Shown: piece by piece, positions 34,476 through 42,983 of the stretch
Layout: every line of letters begins with the position of its first letter
Numbering within the stretch: the stretch's first letter is position 1
DNA from: Micromonospora sp. Llam0
GTDB lineage: Bacteria; Actinomycetota; Actinomycetes; Mycobacteriales; Micromonosporaceae
Assembly (NCBI RefSeq): GCF_003751085.1
Contig: NZ_RJJY01000001.1
Span: forward strand, 5,828,001-5,892,000
Direction of reading: 5' to 3'
Length of the DNA: 64,000 bases
The notes under the pieces: generated by a model
What the model saw: the letters and a program-made list of their open reading frames with translations, nothing else
Databases searched by the model: none
Told to the model about the DNA's origin: nothing
Program-made: the position numbers and the translations under genes

Positions 34476-35719
34476 GCCTCCGGCACGGTGACCCGGTGCA
34501 GCCGAGGTAGCACGCGGGTCAGCACCCAGTGCGGTGCGGCCGCGTCCCCGGTGAGGCGGCGCATCAGCCGGGCGGCGGTGTCGACGGCGCGGAAGGCGTA
34601 GGGCACCATCTCGTCCTGGTAGGCGGCGATCGCGTCCTCCACCGGGGTGCCGTTCGTCCGGGCCTCGACCAGCCTGCGGCCGAGCAGCGCGGCGTCGCGC
34701 AGCGCGGTGTTGCCGCCCTGGGCGCCGAACGGTGGCATGACGTGTACGGCGTCGCCCATCATCGTCGCCCGGGGCACCGCCCACCGGCGCGGACGCCGGC
34801 CGGTGGCGAAGACGTTGAGCACCGTGGCGTCCAGTTCGGCGGTGTCGACCAGCCGCCGGACGAGCGGGTGGAAGTCGGTACTCGTCCGGGCGGCCAGGTC
34901 CCGCAGCGCCCGCAGGTCGCCGCGGACGACGGCGGGCACCTCCTCCTGCCGCAGCAGCAGTCCCCACATGACGTAGTCGTCGCCGGTGGGTGCGTAGCTG
35001 CCCGGGGCCAGGCGGGCGAATGCCTCGGGTGGGCGTTCGCCGAACCGCATGGAGGTGAAGAAGAAGGCGCGGCCGGGTCGGTTGGCGATGGCCAGGACCC
35101 CGCTGGTACGCAGCGCGTCCGGGATGACGCTCTCGCCGCCCTGCCACAGCGGCGACCGGCCGTAGATGCCCACCATCGGGGTGGTCGCCGGGTCCGCGTA
35201 CGGGATGAGCTGTTTGCGCAGCGCCGAGCCGACGCCGTCGGCGCCCACGACGACGGTGGCCGCGGCGGTCCCACTGTCGGCGAACCGCAGCTGTGGCCTT
35301 GCCGGGTCGCCGTTGTCCACCGCGACGGCGGCCTTGCTGTAGTGGATGCGCCCGTCCAGCCCGGACTGCAGGATCGACCGTAGGGTCAGCCGGTCGACCT
35401 GGCGGGTCGCGTGCGGCTCGTCCTTGAAGGTGATGGTGAACGCGTCCCGTAGCCGGCTGTCAGTGAAGCGCAGCTGGCCACCGGGCTCGTCGCCGGTGGC
35501 CAGCGCCAGGCGGTACAGGTGGCGGGGCAGGCTCTCGCGCAGCGCCTCAAGACCGTACCGGTCGAGGATGATCCGGTAGCCCTGCCGCCGGACGAAGGGG
35601 CCCGGGTCCTGCTCGTAGACGTGCACGTCGATGCCGGCTCGGGTGAGGTATTGAGCGAGGCAGAGGCCGGCGAGGCCGGCGCCGGCGATCGCCACCGAGA
35701 AGTCCGTCGATACAATCAT
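34472..35719 (-). CDS. FAD-dependent monooxygenase (PHBH/UbiH-like)
   Basis: 415 aa, ATG start. It has the three motifs of group A flavoprotein hydroxylases: the N-terminal Rossmann GAGLAGL (residues 13-19) for FAD, the DG motif 'VVGADGVGSALR' (about 157-168), and the GD motif 'GDAVHVMPPFGAQGGNTALRDA' region (about 322-344) binding the FAD pyrophosphate/ribose. There is no signal peptide, so it is cytosolic, hydroxylating an aromatic or polyketide-like substrate with NAD(P)H and O2, or acting in detoxification of an antibiotic. It overlaps a MarR gene, a common arrangement for inducible resistance or catabolic pairs. The substrate cannot be told. Confidence 0.93.
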   Translation of the reverse strand: MIVSTDFSVAIAGAGLAGLCLAQYLTRAGIDVHVYEQDPGPFVRRQGYRIILDRYGLEALRESLPRHLYRLALATGDEPGGQLRFTDSRLRDAFTITFKDEPHATRQVDRLTLRSILQSGLDGRIHYSKAAVAVDNGDPARPQLRFADSGTAAATVVVGADGVGSALRKQLIPYADPATTPMVGIYGRSPLWQGGESVIPDALRTSGVLAIANRPGRAFFFTSMRFGERPPEAFARLAPGSYAPTGDDYVMWGLLLRQEEVPAVVRGDLRALRDLAARTSTDFHPLVRRLVDTAELDATVLNVFATGRRPRRWAVPRATMMGDAVHVMPPFGAQGGNTALRDAALLGRRLVEARTNGTPVEDAIAAYQDEMVPYAFRAVDTAARLMRRLTGDAAAPHWVLTRVLPRLHRVTVPEA

Positions 35720-35725
35720 CCAAAC

Positions 35726-35742
35726 ATCTTAATAACTAAGAT
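35726..35742. promoter_or_regulatory. Palindromic MarR-type operator
   Basis: ATCTTA-ATAAC-TAAGAT, a perfect 6-bp inverted repeat with 5-bp spacer, 7 bp upstream of the monooxygenase start codon, in the only AT-rich stretch nearby. Size and position fit the operator of the co-transcribed MarR regulator. Confidence 0.6.
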
Positions 35743-35765
35743 AATCGGGGCAAGGCCGGAACGTC

Positions 35766-35808
35766 CGTACGGGCCGCGCCGCTCAGGCTGAGCGGCGCGG
35801 CCCGTACG
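35766..35808. terminator. Perfect hairpin terminator after the RCC1-repeat gene
   Basis: Arms 35766-35785 and 35789-35808 form a 20-bp perfect stem with a 3-nt loop, 40 bp beyond the stop of the minus-strand RCC1 gene and just upstream of the monooxygenase promoter. Confidence 0.85.
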
Positions 35809-35848
35809 AAAGGTTCCTGACTACGGCGCGGCGCGGACCCGACGGTGT

Positions 35849-37081
35849 TCAGCCCGGCATTGCCACCTGTGCCGGGATCGACCGGTGGGTAGTGGTGCCA
35901 TCGCCGAGCTGCCCGAACGTGTTGTCGCCCCAGCACCACAGGCTGCCATCGGTGCGTGCCGCGCAGGAGTGGTAGGTGACGGAGAAGCCGTCCGTCCAGG
36001 TGGTCGCGGTGCCGACCTGCGCCGGGGTCGACCGGTGAGTGGTGGTGCCATCGCCGAGCTGCCCGGACGAATTCTTGCCCCAGCACCACAGGCTGCCATC
36101 GGTACGGGTCGCGCACGACGAGTCGAGGCTCGCGTCCACGCTTGCCCAGTTGCTGGCGGTACCGATCCGCAGCGGGGTGGTCTGGGAGCCGACACCCCCG
36201 CCGACCTGGCCGTACCCGTCCTCACCCCAGCACCACAGCGTCCCGTCGACACGGACCGCGCAGGTGTGCACGTAGCCGGCCGTCACACCGGCCCACGTAG
36301 TCGCGGCGCCCACCTGCGTCGGTGTCGCCCGGTAGCTCAGGATGCCAAGACCGAGCTGGCCGTCCGAGCTGCTGCCCCAGCACCACAGGGTCCCGTCGGT
36401 CCGTACGGCGCAGGTGTGGGCGTAGCCGGCCGTGACGCTCGCCCAGGTGGTCGCCGTACCCACCTGCAGCGGGGTCGTCGCCTTGTAGGGAGACAAGCCG
36501 ACGCCGAGCTGCGCGTGCCGGTTCAGGCCCCAGCACCAGAGGGTCCCGTCGGTCCGTACGGCGCAGGCGTGATTGCTGCCGATGCTGACGCTCGCCCAGG
36601 TGGTGGCGGTGCCGACCGGCACAGGACTGGTCCGTTTGGTGGTCGTGCCGTCGCCGATCTGCCCGCTGGCGTTGTTGCCCCAGCACCACAGCGTTCCATC
36701 CGTGCGCACCCCGCAGGTGTTGCCGCTGCCCGCGTCGATGCCCGCCCACGTGGTGGCGGTGCCGATCTGGACCGGACCGGTCCGGTTCGTGGTGGTCCCG
36801 TCGCCGAGCTGGCCGTAGAAGTTGTTGCCCCAGCACCACAGCGTTCCATCGGTCTGGGTCACACAGGTGTGCAGATTGCCGGCGGCGACCTGGGCCACCG
36901 GCGCGGCGGCGATCGCCACCTCCCGCGCGTCCCGGCCGGCGGAGCCGACGCCTGCCGTGGCTGCGCCCGCCGTGAACCCGATGGCCAACACGGTGATCCC
37001 GACAGAGGCCGTCGCCGCGACAGCGGTTCGGGCTGTCCGCCGCCATCGCGTCCGCAGCCAGCCCTCCTGGTGTTCGTTCAT
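35849..37081 (-). CDS. Secreted seven-repeat RCC1 beta-propeller protein
   Basis: 410 aa, ATG start with a GGAG/AGGAC box. A twin-Arg-rich basic N-terminus ('RTRWRRTARTA') precedes a hydrophobic core and an Ala-rich cleavage zone (about 20-45), so it is exported. The rest is seven ~50-residue RCC1/BNR-type repeats with the signature 'C.(V/A)RTDGTLWCWG....GQLGDGTTT.R..P.QVG.ATTWA', enough for one closed seven-bladed propeller. Each blade carries two cysteines about 11 residues apart, suggesting a disulphide per blade outside the cell. No catalytic residues are seen; probably a binding or adhesion protein. It is isolated by its own terminator. Confidence 0.9.
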   Translation of the reverse strand: MNEHQEGWLRTRWRRTARTAVAATASVGITVLAIGFTAGAATAGVGSAGRDAREVAIAAAPVAQVAAGNLHTCVTQTDGTLWCWGNNFYGQLGDGTTTNRTGPVQIGTATTWAGIDAGSGNTCGVRTDGTLWCWGNNASGQIGDGTTTKRTSPVPVGTATTWASVSIGSNHACAVRTDGTLWCWGLNRHAQLGVGLSPYKATTPLQVGTATTWASVTAGYAHTCAVRTDGTLWCWGSSSDGQLGLGILSYRATPTQVGAATTWAGVTAGYVHTCAVRVDGTLWCWGEDGYGQVGGGVGSQTTPLRIGTASNWASVDASLDSSCATRTDGSLWCWGKNSSGQLGDGTTTHRSTPAQVGTATTWTDGFSVTYHSCAARTDGSLWCWGDNTFGQLGDGTTTHRSIPAQVAMPG

Positions 37082-37311
37082 GTCCTGCTCTCCCAGACAT
37101 CGTCGGTTCCGGTGGTGGAGGCGGCGTTGCCTCGGCAGGTCACCAGCGACCCGCAGCTGTACAACGTTGAACTATACATCGATATCTATCGACCTCTTGC
37201 CGAAGGGTCGTCCGGCGCTGGCGGAGGACTCCACGCACGCGCTGGCCACCCACGATGGAGGCAGCCGACGGCGGGTTGGCAGATCGTGGGCAGGAAGATT
37301 GCGGATGAAGG

Positions 37312-38124
37312 TCAGCGGGGTGGGTCTGTGGGCGCGGCCCCGCCGACCTCCGCAGTCACCACGACAGCACCGTCTGCCTGCCGTACGCTGAAAAATGCGA
37401 CCGTATCGGCCGGCACCGGAAGCTCACCCTCGACTTCCTGTGCACCGGAAGCCCCCGTCAGCTCAGCCACCCGGAAGGTCCCGCCGTCACCGGTCACCGC
37501 ATACAACTCGTACGGCAGGCCGGAGCGCAGACCATCCAAGGTAACCCGGATGATCTGGGCATCGATCTCGATTTCGATCGTCACGCCGGCACTGCTGTCC
37601 CCACTGGCCGTAATGCCCGCCGGCTGCGGCGCGGCCTGCTCCGGCCACTGCGCCACGATCGTAGCGACGGCACCGGCCAGCACCACGACGACCAGCCCGC
37701 CGACGGACAGTTGCCAACGTCGCCAGCGCCGTTTCGTCGCTGCCGGCCGACCCGGTGGTGCACCACCGCGCTCCGACCGCCGGGGCGGGCGACCCGCATC
37801 CGGCCCGTCCGCTACCACTGGCCGGTCCACTACCGCCGGGCTGCCCGCAACTGGCGGCGGGGCAGGCACGTCAGGTGCAGGGGCTGTCCGCACCTCACCC
37901 ATCGTCGGCACGCCGAACTCCGCGACAAGGTCACGCACGTCGGACCTGCCGAGTAGCCGAAGCGCCGGCACGACCGGCCCGATCTCATCTCTCGCTGCTC
38001 GACAGACCGAGCAGTCGGACAGATGCCGGTCCACCGCCCGCCGTTCGTCGTCGTCGAGCTTGCCGATCACGTAGAAGCCGAGCAGTGCATGCACGTCCCG
38101 GTCATGGCAGGCTGCGTCGTTCAT
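37312..38124 (-). CDS. RskA-like transmembrane anti-sigma factor with zinc finger
   Basis: 270 aa from the ATG at 38124, chosen because the conserved zf-HC2 domain starts right after it ('DVHALLGFYVIGKLD'). The zinc site is H-x3-C-x2-C ('HLSDCSVC'). A Pro/Ala/Arg-rich linker, one membrane segment ('LSVGGLVVVVLAGAVATIVA') and an extracytoplasmic beta-rich domain (about 175-270) follow. In the family, the cytosolic ZAS domain binds the cognate ECF sigma factor and regulated proteolysis releases it. The cognate is the sigma factor gene upstream (268-bp gap). The outer domain resembles that of the partial protein at 63.6 kb. Confidence 0.88.
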   Translation of the reverse strand: MNDAACHDRDVHALLGFYVIGKLDDDERRAVDRHLSDCSVCRAARDEIGPVVPALRLLGRSDVRDLVAEFGVPTMGEVRTAPAPDVPAPPPVAGSPAVVDRPVVADGPDAGRPPRRSERGGAPPGRPAATKRRWRRWQLSVGGLVVVVLAGAVATIVAQWPEQAAPQPAGITASGDSSAGVTIEIEIDAQIIRVTLDGLRSGLPYELYAVTGDGGTFRVAELTGASGAQEVEGELPVPADTVAFFSVRQADGAVVVTAEVGGAAPTDPPR

Positions 38125-38392
38125 CTCGCATCCGTCCCGTCCGGCATGAACCTGTATCGGCTCACGGCATGGTACCGACACCTCGCCGCTCGACTGCCCC
38201 TCCGCCGCTCGACCGCCCAGCACCAAGGCTAGTCGACCCGGACAGCCAGACGCATCTCTGCGCTGGCCTGAGAGCAGGCTCGACCGCAGGTCGTACGGCA
38301 AGGTCCTACACCAACACGACGGTCATACGGGCCCGGTGGTTCACGACTTGACCGAACTACTCGAGGCTGCCTGAGAACGCGCGACCGTGACG

Positions 38393-38932
38393 TCACCCGA
38401 GGTGAAAACCTCGGGCGTCCAACTCCTCGCGAAGGGCCCGCAGTGCGTGGAAGAGCCGGGATTTGACGGTGCCGACGGGGATGCCCAGCGATTCGGCCGC
38501 CTCCGCACCTGATCGGTCCCGAAGATAGACTTCGACCAGTACGCCACGCAGCCGGTCGGGCAGCGCCGCGATCGCGGCCCGCACCTCGGCCGCGTCGAGC
38601 ATTCGGTCGACGGGGTTGTCTGTATCCGCGTGTTCGTCCACCGGCTGCGTCTGTCGGGCAGTCCGCAGGTAGTCGATGGTGAGGTTCCTGGCCACGGTGA
38701 ACAACCACTGCCGGCGCCACCGGCCGTCGTCGGACCGGGCCTGCGGGTGCCGCCATGCGCGCAGCAACGTCTCCTGGAGGATGTCCTCCGCGCGGTGCCG
38801 ATCCCCGTTGGTGAGCCGCACGACATAGCCCAACAGCGCTGGAGCCTGGGTCTCGTAGAGCTCTCGCAACGCGTCGTCGTCCGTCAACGGCCGCCCTGGT
38901 TGCGCGGCACCGGCATCCGCCACCTCGGTCAC
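38393..38932 (-). CDS. ECF-type RNA polymerase sigma factor
   Basis: 179 aa from a GTG at 38932; an in-frame TTG at 38989 would add 19 residues but has no ribosome binding site. Region 2: 'HRAEDILQETLLRAWRHP', 'WLFTVARNLTIDYLRTARQ'. Region 4: 'LPDRLRGVLVEVYLRDRSGAEAAESLGIPVGTVKSRLFHALRAL'. It resembles the SigL/SigM group, which pairs with RskA-like anti-sigma factors, and the next gene downstream is such a protein. It may sense envelope state and drive parts of the secretion locus; no target promoter was identified by eye. Confidence 0.92.
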   Translation of the reverse strand: MTEVADAGAAQPGRPLTDDDALRELYETQAPALLGYVVRLTNGDRHRAEDILQETLLRAWRHPQARSDDGRWRRQWLFTVARNLTIDYLRTARQTQPVDEHADTDNPVDRMLDAAEVRAAIAALPDRLRGVLVEVYLRDRSGAEAAESLGIPVGTVKSRLFHALRALREELDARGFHLG

Positions 38933-39144
38933 TCCGGAGATCCGTCCTGCCTCGCCACGTGGTCGGCACCCGTCCGTACTCGTTGACAAGCTATCCGACT
39001 GATATCGACCGCGTCGAGACGAGACTGGCAGATTGACCGTTTCCGACCCTCAAGATGACGTCCATGTTTCACACCGATATCAAGTTGACCCTCCGTGTCC
39101 AAGATGTTGCTACGGGATGGCCATGTGCCGCATGGAGGGCCTTG

Positions 39145-42100
39145 TCAACGCACCTCGAACTCATACAACGAGTAGCCGTACGAGCCCGACCGTGACGTTC
39201 CGTACATGCGTACATAGCGGGCGACCGCGGATGGCACGTCAACGACCAGGGTGCCGCCGCTGCCCCTGCTGGTGCGGAACACCGTCGTCCAGTTTGTGCC
39301 GTCGCGCGAGACCTCGACCCGGTACTCAGTCGCGTAGGCAGACTCCCAAGCGAGCCGCACTTCACTAACGACCCAGTTCTCGCCGAGGTCCACGCGGATC
39401 CACTGCGGATCCTTCCATGCGCTGCCCCACCGGGTGCTTGCGTCGCCGTCGACGGCGAAGGCCGGCGCCCAGTGTTCGCCCTCCGAGCTGGACGCGGTAA
39501 CGGTGGCACCGAGCGCGAGGTTGCGGCCAGCGGAGTTCGTCCGTCCACCGGCCGGCGTTTGCGCCGGGGCCGGGGCCGTGGTCCGCGCGGCCGTCGGCAC
39601 CGGGGTAGTCGCCGGCGGACCTGCGGGCACCGGCTCAGGGGCGGACTCGGTCCGGCCAAGGGCAACCGTCGACGGGGTAGCTACCGAGGTTGGCCCGGCC
39701 CCGCCACCCGACGGGGTCGCCGAAGCGCTGGGGGCGCCGCCGGGGGTGATCGGATCCGCCACCCGCACCGGCGCAGGGGTGGTCGGTGAGTTCGACGGTT
39801 GCTGCTCGGCCACCGCGCCACCGGGATTGAAGATCTGCGCCGCAGCCCCACTGCCCACGGCCACGATCGCGACGACCGCAGCCGCCACGAGGGCCACTTG
39901 CAGGTTCCGCCGGGACGGCGACGCGTCTGGCTTCTCTCCTGGTACGGGCACCCGGATCGGCACCGTCGGACCGGACAACGCCGGCACCGCCGCATCGGAC
40001 AACGCCGGCACAGCGGGACCGGACGTTGCCGGACCGGACAACGGCGTCGGCCGGTCGGCGACCCACGGACGCGGCGGCCCGTCGATCCCTCGGACCTCGG
40101 TCTGCGACTCATCGGTCGGCGCGAGGGCGGCCGGTGCCGGCCCGAGTGCAGCCGGTCCGAGGGCCGGTGCCGGCCGGAGATCGGGTGCCGGTGGGTCAGG
40201 TAGCCGCCAGAGCCGGGCCGGCATCACCTGTTCCGCCGGTAGTGGTTCATCCTCAGACAGGCTGTTCACATCGTCGTGAACAAGCCTGAGGGTCGGACGC
40301 GGAGACTCGGCGGCATCGGCATCGCATGCACCGACCGTCACCGGATCCCCGGCTACATCGGCATCCACCACGTCCGAATCCGCCACCTCGGCATCCGCTG
40401 CGTCGGTCGAGCTGTCCGGCGCCACTGCATCATCGTCGGTGTCGAGGGGGACGAGATCGTCAGGCGGCTCGGCGAGAACAGTCATCAGCGGTACGCGGTC
40501 CCGCTGTTCGAACGGGTCGACCTGGTCAACCGCGCCTGGCCGGCTGGACGGATCCGCCGGAACCGGAGGCTCCACTGGTGCGGCCCGGCCCGGTAGACCT
40601 CGCAGCGCGATGGCACGCCGGATGCCAGCCGCCGCGTCCAGCTGCCCGGTTCGCTTGAGATCGGCGATCGCGCTGCCGTGATCGACCCCGGTCCCCGTCG
40701 GTCGACGGGGACGAACGTGGTACCACTGCGTCTCGTCCCCGCCCGGATACTCAGGGAGTCGATCAATGGGCACCGTCACCTCGGCACCGAGGTAGTTCGC
40801 GAGAAGCTGGAGATTGACCTGGTCAATCTCCTCGATGTCCAGCCTGACCAGACAGTCGCCATGGGTCCACTCGGGCCGTTGGGTCGCGACCGCCGTGGCC
40901 ACGAACCAGACACCTGCCGGTATGTCAAACAGCCGAAACGGGCGCCGGACGTCGGGACCACGGCCGACTACGATCAGCGGACCGGGCGTCGACGTGGTGG
41001 CTGCGGTCGGTTCGTTGTCGTACCGAGGCTCGGCGGCGCTGGCCTTGGCCCGGTCGGTACGCAGGTCCAACGTCGCCCAGGTGCCCTCATGTGCCGACCG
41101 GCTCAGGGCGGCGGGAGCCGCCACCGAGGTGTCGACCAGCGCCTTCAGGTCAGCGTCCGAGAACGGGAACCGACCGCGAATGCGGACCGGGCTCGACTCG
41201 TCCCGGCCGATCTGCCGAGGCAGGACCGCCGTCCAGCCGTCGTCGGCGGGCTCGCCGCTGATGACGGCCGCTTGGACCTGGTCAGCCAACCGCTGGCAGA
41301 ACTCACGCGGCACCGGGTCTGCCGAGATCAACAAGATCGGCCGTCCGGCCCACTCACCGTGCGCGGCGGCGATCTCGCCCAGCTCACCCGCCCCCACCTC
41401 GCCCGATTGGGTCACCGTCCGATCACCATCTGCGGCACCGATCAGCACCGTGAAGAGCCTCGGGTCGGCACGCCACCAGTCTGGCGTTTCGGTTCCGTCG
41501 TCGACGAGCGCGATGTCGGGCGCGTCCTGTCGCGGCTCTGGACCGAGTCCCAGGTCCGCCGCCACCTCCGGTGGGGAAACGACGACCCGCCGACGGACCG
41601 TGGCGGGCAGCCGGGACAACAGCTCGTGCAGCACCGGCCGCACGTCGTCGCCTGGCGATACACCGGGCACTCCGACCACGAGTTCCAGCCGGCCGGGCTG
41701 CCATGGGCGGCCCCGCACCGCCGGGCCGTGTCGCCCGGCGAACGGCGGGCGAACCCACAGCCCGCACTGCACGGCCTCGACCACCCACCGCTCGTTCAAC
41801 CGGTAGGTAGCGGGCTCCGCCGGGACCGAACTCGCCGGGGCCAGATTGGCCAGCGCTTCGACCGGTCCTGCCGGCCGCGGTGGACCGGACGGCGCAAAGA
41901 CGAGTTGGCGGACCGGCTGTGGCCAGCAGTTCGATGGATCGGCCTCGACTGCGATCGACGCCGGCCGGTCGTCGACGTCCAATGTCGGTAGGCCGGTGGC
42001 CATCGTGACGGCGCTGCGCCACCGGCCGCACAGCGCCTGGGTCAGCTCCCGACACATCGCCCCGCCGGAGCCGTACGGCACGACGATCAGGCGGCTGCGT

Positions 42101-42777
42101 AGCTGGGCCGGCAGCGCGTCGACTGCGGCCACCACCGCGCCCACGTCCGGTGTCGGGGAGCCGGGTCGCCCGACCAACAGGACCGGGCGGTTCACGTCGA
42201 GCGGGATGGCGTAGGCGAGATCGTCCGGCCCGGGCGCGGCCAGGTCCGGACTCTTCGGATAGATCCATACACCGGCTGGAATCGCCGTTCGGATCAGTCC
42301 GGGGTCGCCGTCGGCGGTCAGGGCGTCGATCGCGGCCTCCCAGGCCGGCGTCGGATGCCGCCGGCCCGCCATCACCGGTACGGCCGTTCGCCGGAACCGG
42401 CGGAAGCCGTCAACGGCGAACAGCGCGGCGCCGGGAACGAGTAGCAACCGGCCGGCGGGTGCCAGCACCTCGGACCCGAGCTGCTCGGCGATACCTGCTG
42501 CCGGAGACCAGCCGGTGTCGTCCGACGCGCCGGCCCTGGCCACCGCCAGCAACGCCGAGACGCCGGGCGGAACCGCGATCGGGAGGGCCTCGACGACCGC
42601 CCGCCAGTCCGCCGGTCCGTTGAGCTGCCCCACCACTGTCACGACCCCGGGCACTGTGGGTATCGATCGGGCCAGCTCCGCGGTCACCTCGTCGTCGGCT
42701 GCGCCGACCATGGCGACCGTGTCGGAAAGCCAGCGTAGCGCCGTCGAGCCCGAGGACGAGGGTCGGTTCGTTTGCAT
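39145..42777 (-). CDS. 1210-aa membrane protein: tandem cytosolic modules, one TM helix, outer discoidin domain
   Basis: Start taken at the ATG at 42777 (AGGGATGG upstream); an in-frame GTG at 42864 is possible. The first ~850 residues hold repeated alpha/beta modules sharing '(A/C)G(V/L)W(I/V).P', 'DV..V...VDALPA.(L/V)R.R(L/V)(I/V)V.P'. An acidic and then Pro/Ala-rich linker, one membrane segment ('LQVALVAAAVVAIVAVGSGAAA') and a second Thr/Pro linker lead to a C-terminal F5/8 type C (discoidin/CBM32) domain of ~130 residues ('SSSEGEHWAPAFAVDGD..TRWGSAW.DPQWIRVDLG'). There is no signal peptide, so the topology is N-in with the discoidin outside. It may tether the secretion apparatus to surface glycans (inference). 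No known full-length family is recognised. Confidence 0.82.
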   Translation of the reverse strand: MQTNRPSSSGSTALRWLSDTVAMVGAADDEVTAELARSIPTVPGVVTVVGQLNGPADWRAVVEALPIAVPPGVSALLAVARAGASDDTGWSPAAGIAEQLGSEVLAPAGRLLLVPGAALFAVDGFRRFRRTAVPVMAGRRHPTPAWEAAIDALTADGDPGLIRTAIPAGVWIYPKSPDLAAPGPDDLAYAIPLDVNRPVLLVGRPGSPTPDVGAVVAAVDALPAQLRSRLIVVPYGSGGAMCRELTQALCGRWRSAVTMATGLPTLDVDDRPASIAVEADPSNCWPQPVRQLVFAPSGPPRPAGPVEALANLAPASSVPAEPATYRLNERWVVEAVQCGLWVRPPFAGRHGPAVRGRPWQPGRLELVVGVPGVSPGDDVRPVLHELLSRLPATVRRRVVVSPPEVAADLGLGPEPRQDAPDIALVDDGTETPDWWRADPRLFTVLIGAADGDRTVTQSGEVGAGELGEIAAAHGEWAGRPILLISADPVPREFCQRLADQVQAAVISGEPADDGWTAVLPRQIGRDESSPVRIRGRFPFSDADLKALVDTSVAAPAALSRSAHEGTWATLDLRTDRAKASAAEPRYDNEPTAATTSTPGPLIVVGRGPDVRRPFRLFDIPAGVWFVATAVATQRPEWTHGDCLVRLDIEEIDQVNLQLLANYLGAEVTVPIDRLPEYPGGDETQWYHVRPRRPTGTGVDHGSAIADLKRTGQLDAAAGIRRAIALRGLPGRAAPVEPPVPADPSSRPGAVDQVDPFEQRDRVPLMTVLAEPPDDLVPLDTDDDAVAPDSSTDAADAEVADSDVVDADVAGDPVTVGACDADAAESPRPTLRLVHDDVNSLSEDEPLPAEQVMPARLWRLPDPPAPDLRPAPALGPAALGPAPAALAPTDESQTEVRGIDGPPRPWVADRPTPLSGPATSGPAVPALSDAAVPALSGPTVPIRVPVPGEKPDASPSRRNLQVALVAAAVVAIVAVGSGAAAQIFNPGGAVAEQQPSNSPTTPAPVRVADPITPGGAPSASATPSGGGAGPTSVATPSTVALGRTESAPEPVPAGPPATTPVPTAARTTAPAPAQTPAGGRTNSAGRNLALGATVTASSSEGEHWAPAFAVDGDASTRWGSAWKDPQWIRVDLGENWVVSEVRLAWESAYATEYRVEVSRDGTNWTTVFRTSRGSGGTLVVDVPSAVARYVRMYGTSRSGSYGYSLYEFEVR

Positions 42778-42914
42778 GTCGCCATCCCTGGTTGGGTCGC
42801 CGGGTGTTGAGCGGTCCACGTCCTGCCTGGTTCGGCGCAATCGATCGTCCGGCGCGGCGGTCACCGCCGCAGCCGCAGGTCAGTTGTCCGTCCGCAGGCT
42901 CCACCATCAAGACG

Positions 42915-42972
42915 ATCCGGCCTGCCCCGAGGTTCACGATGGCGAGTGCGATCTCGTCAGGGCAGGCCGGAT
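42915..42972 (-). terminator. Hairpin terminator after the DUF1996 gene
   Basis: ATCCGGCCTGCCC (42915-42927) and GGGCAGGCCGGAT (42960-42972) form a perfect 13-bp stem with a 32-nt loop just after the minus-strand stop at 42984. Confidence 0.7.
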
Positions 42973-42983
42973 CAGTGGGTTGA

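Noticed and set aside
33987..35147. 386-aa reading of the MarR frame extended upstream
   Set aside because: The extra 220 residues run antisense-like through the monooxygenase gene in another frame; the MarR domain starts at the ATG at 34475.
37249..37290. Possible terminator after the anti-sigma gene (CCCACGAT ... ATCGTGGG)
   Set aside because: Only 8 bp with a 26-nt loop; too weak to list with confidence.
35885..38074. Plus-strand 729-aa frame across the RCC1 and anti-sigma genes
   Set aside because: It spans two well-supported minus-strand genes and their intergenic region and shows no domain.
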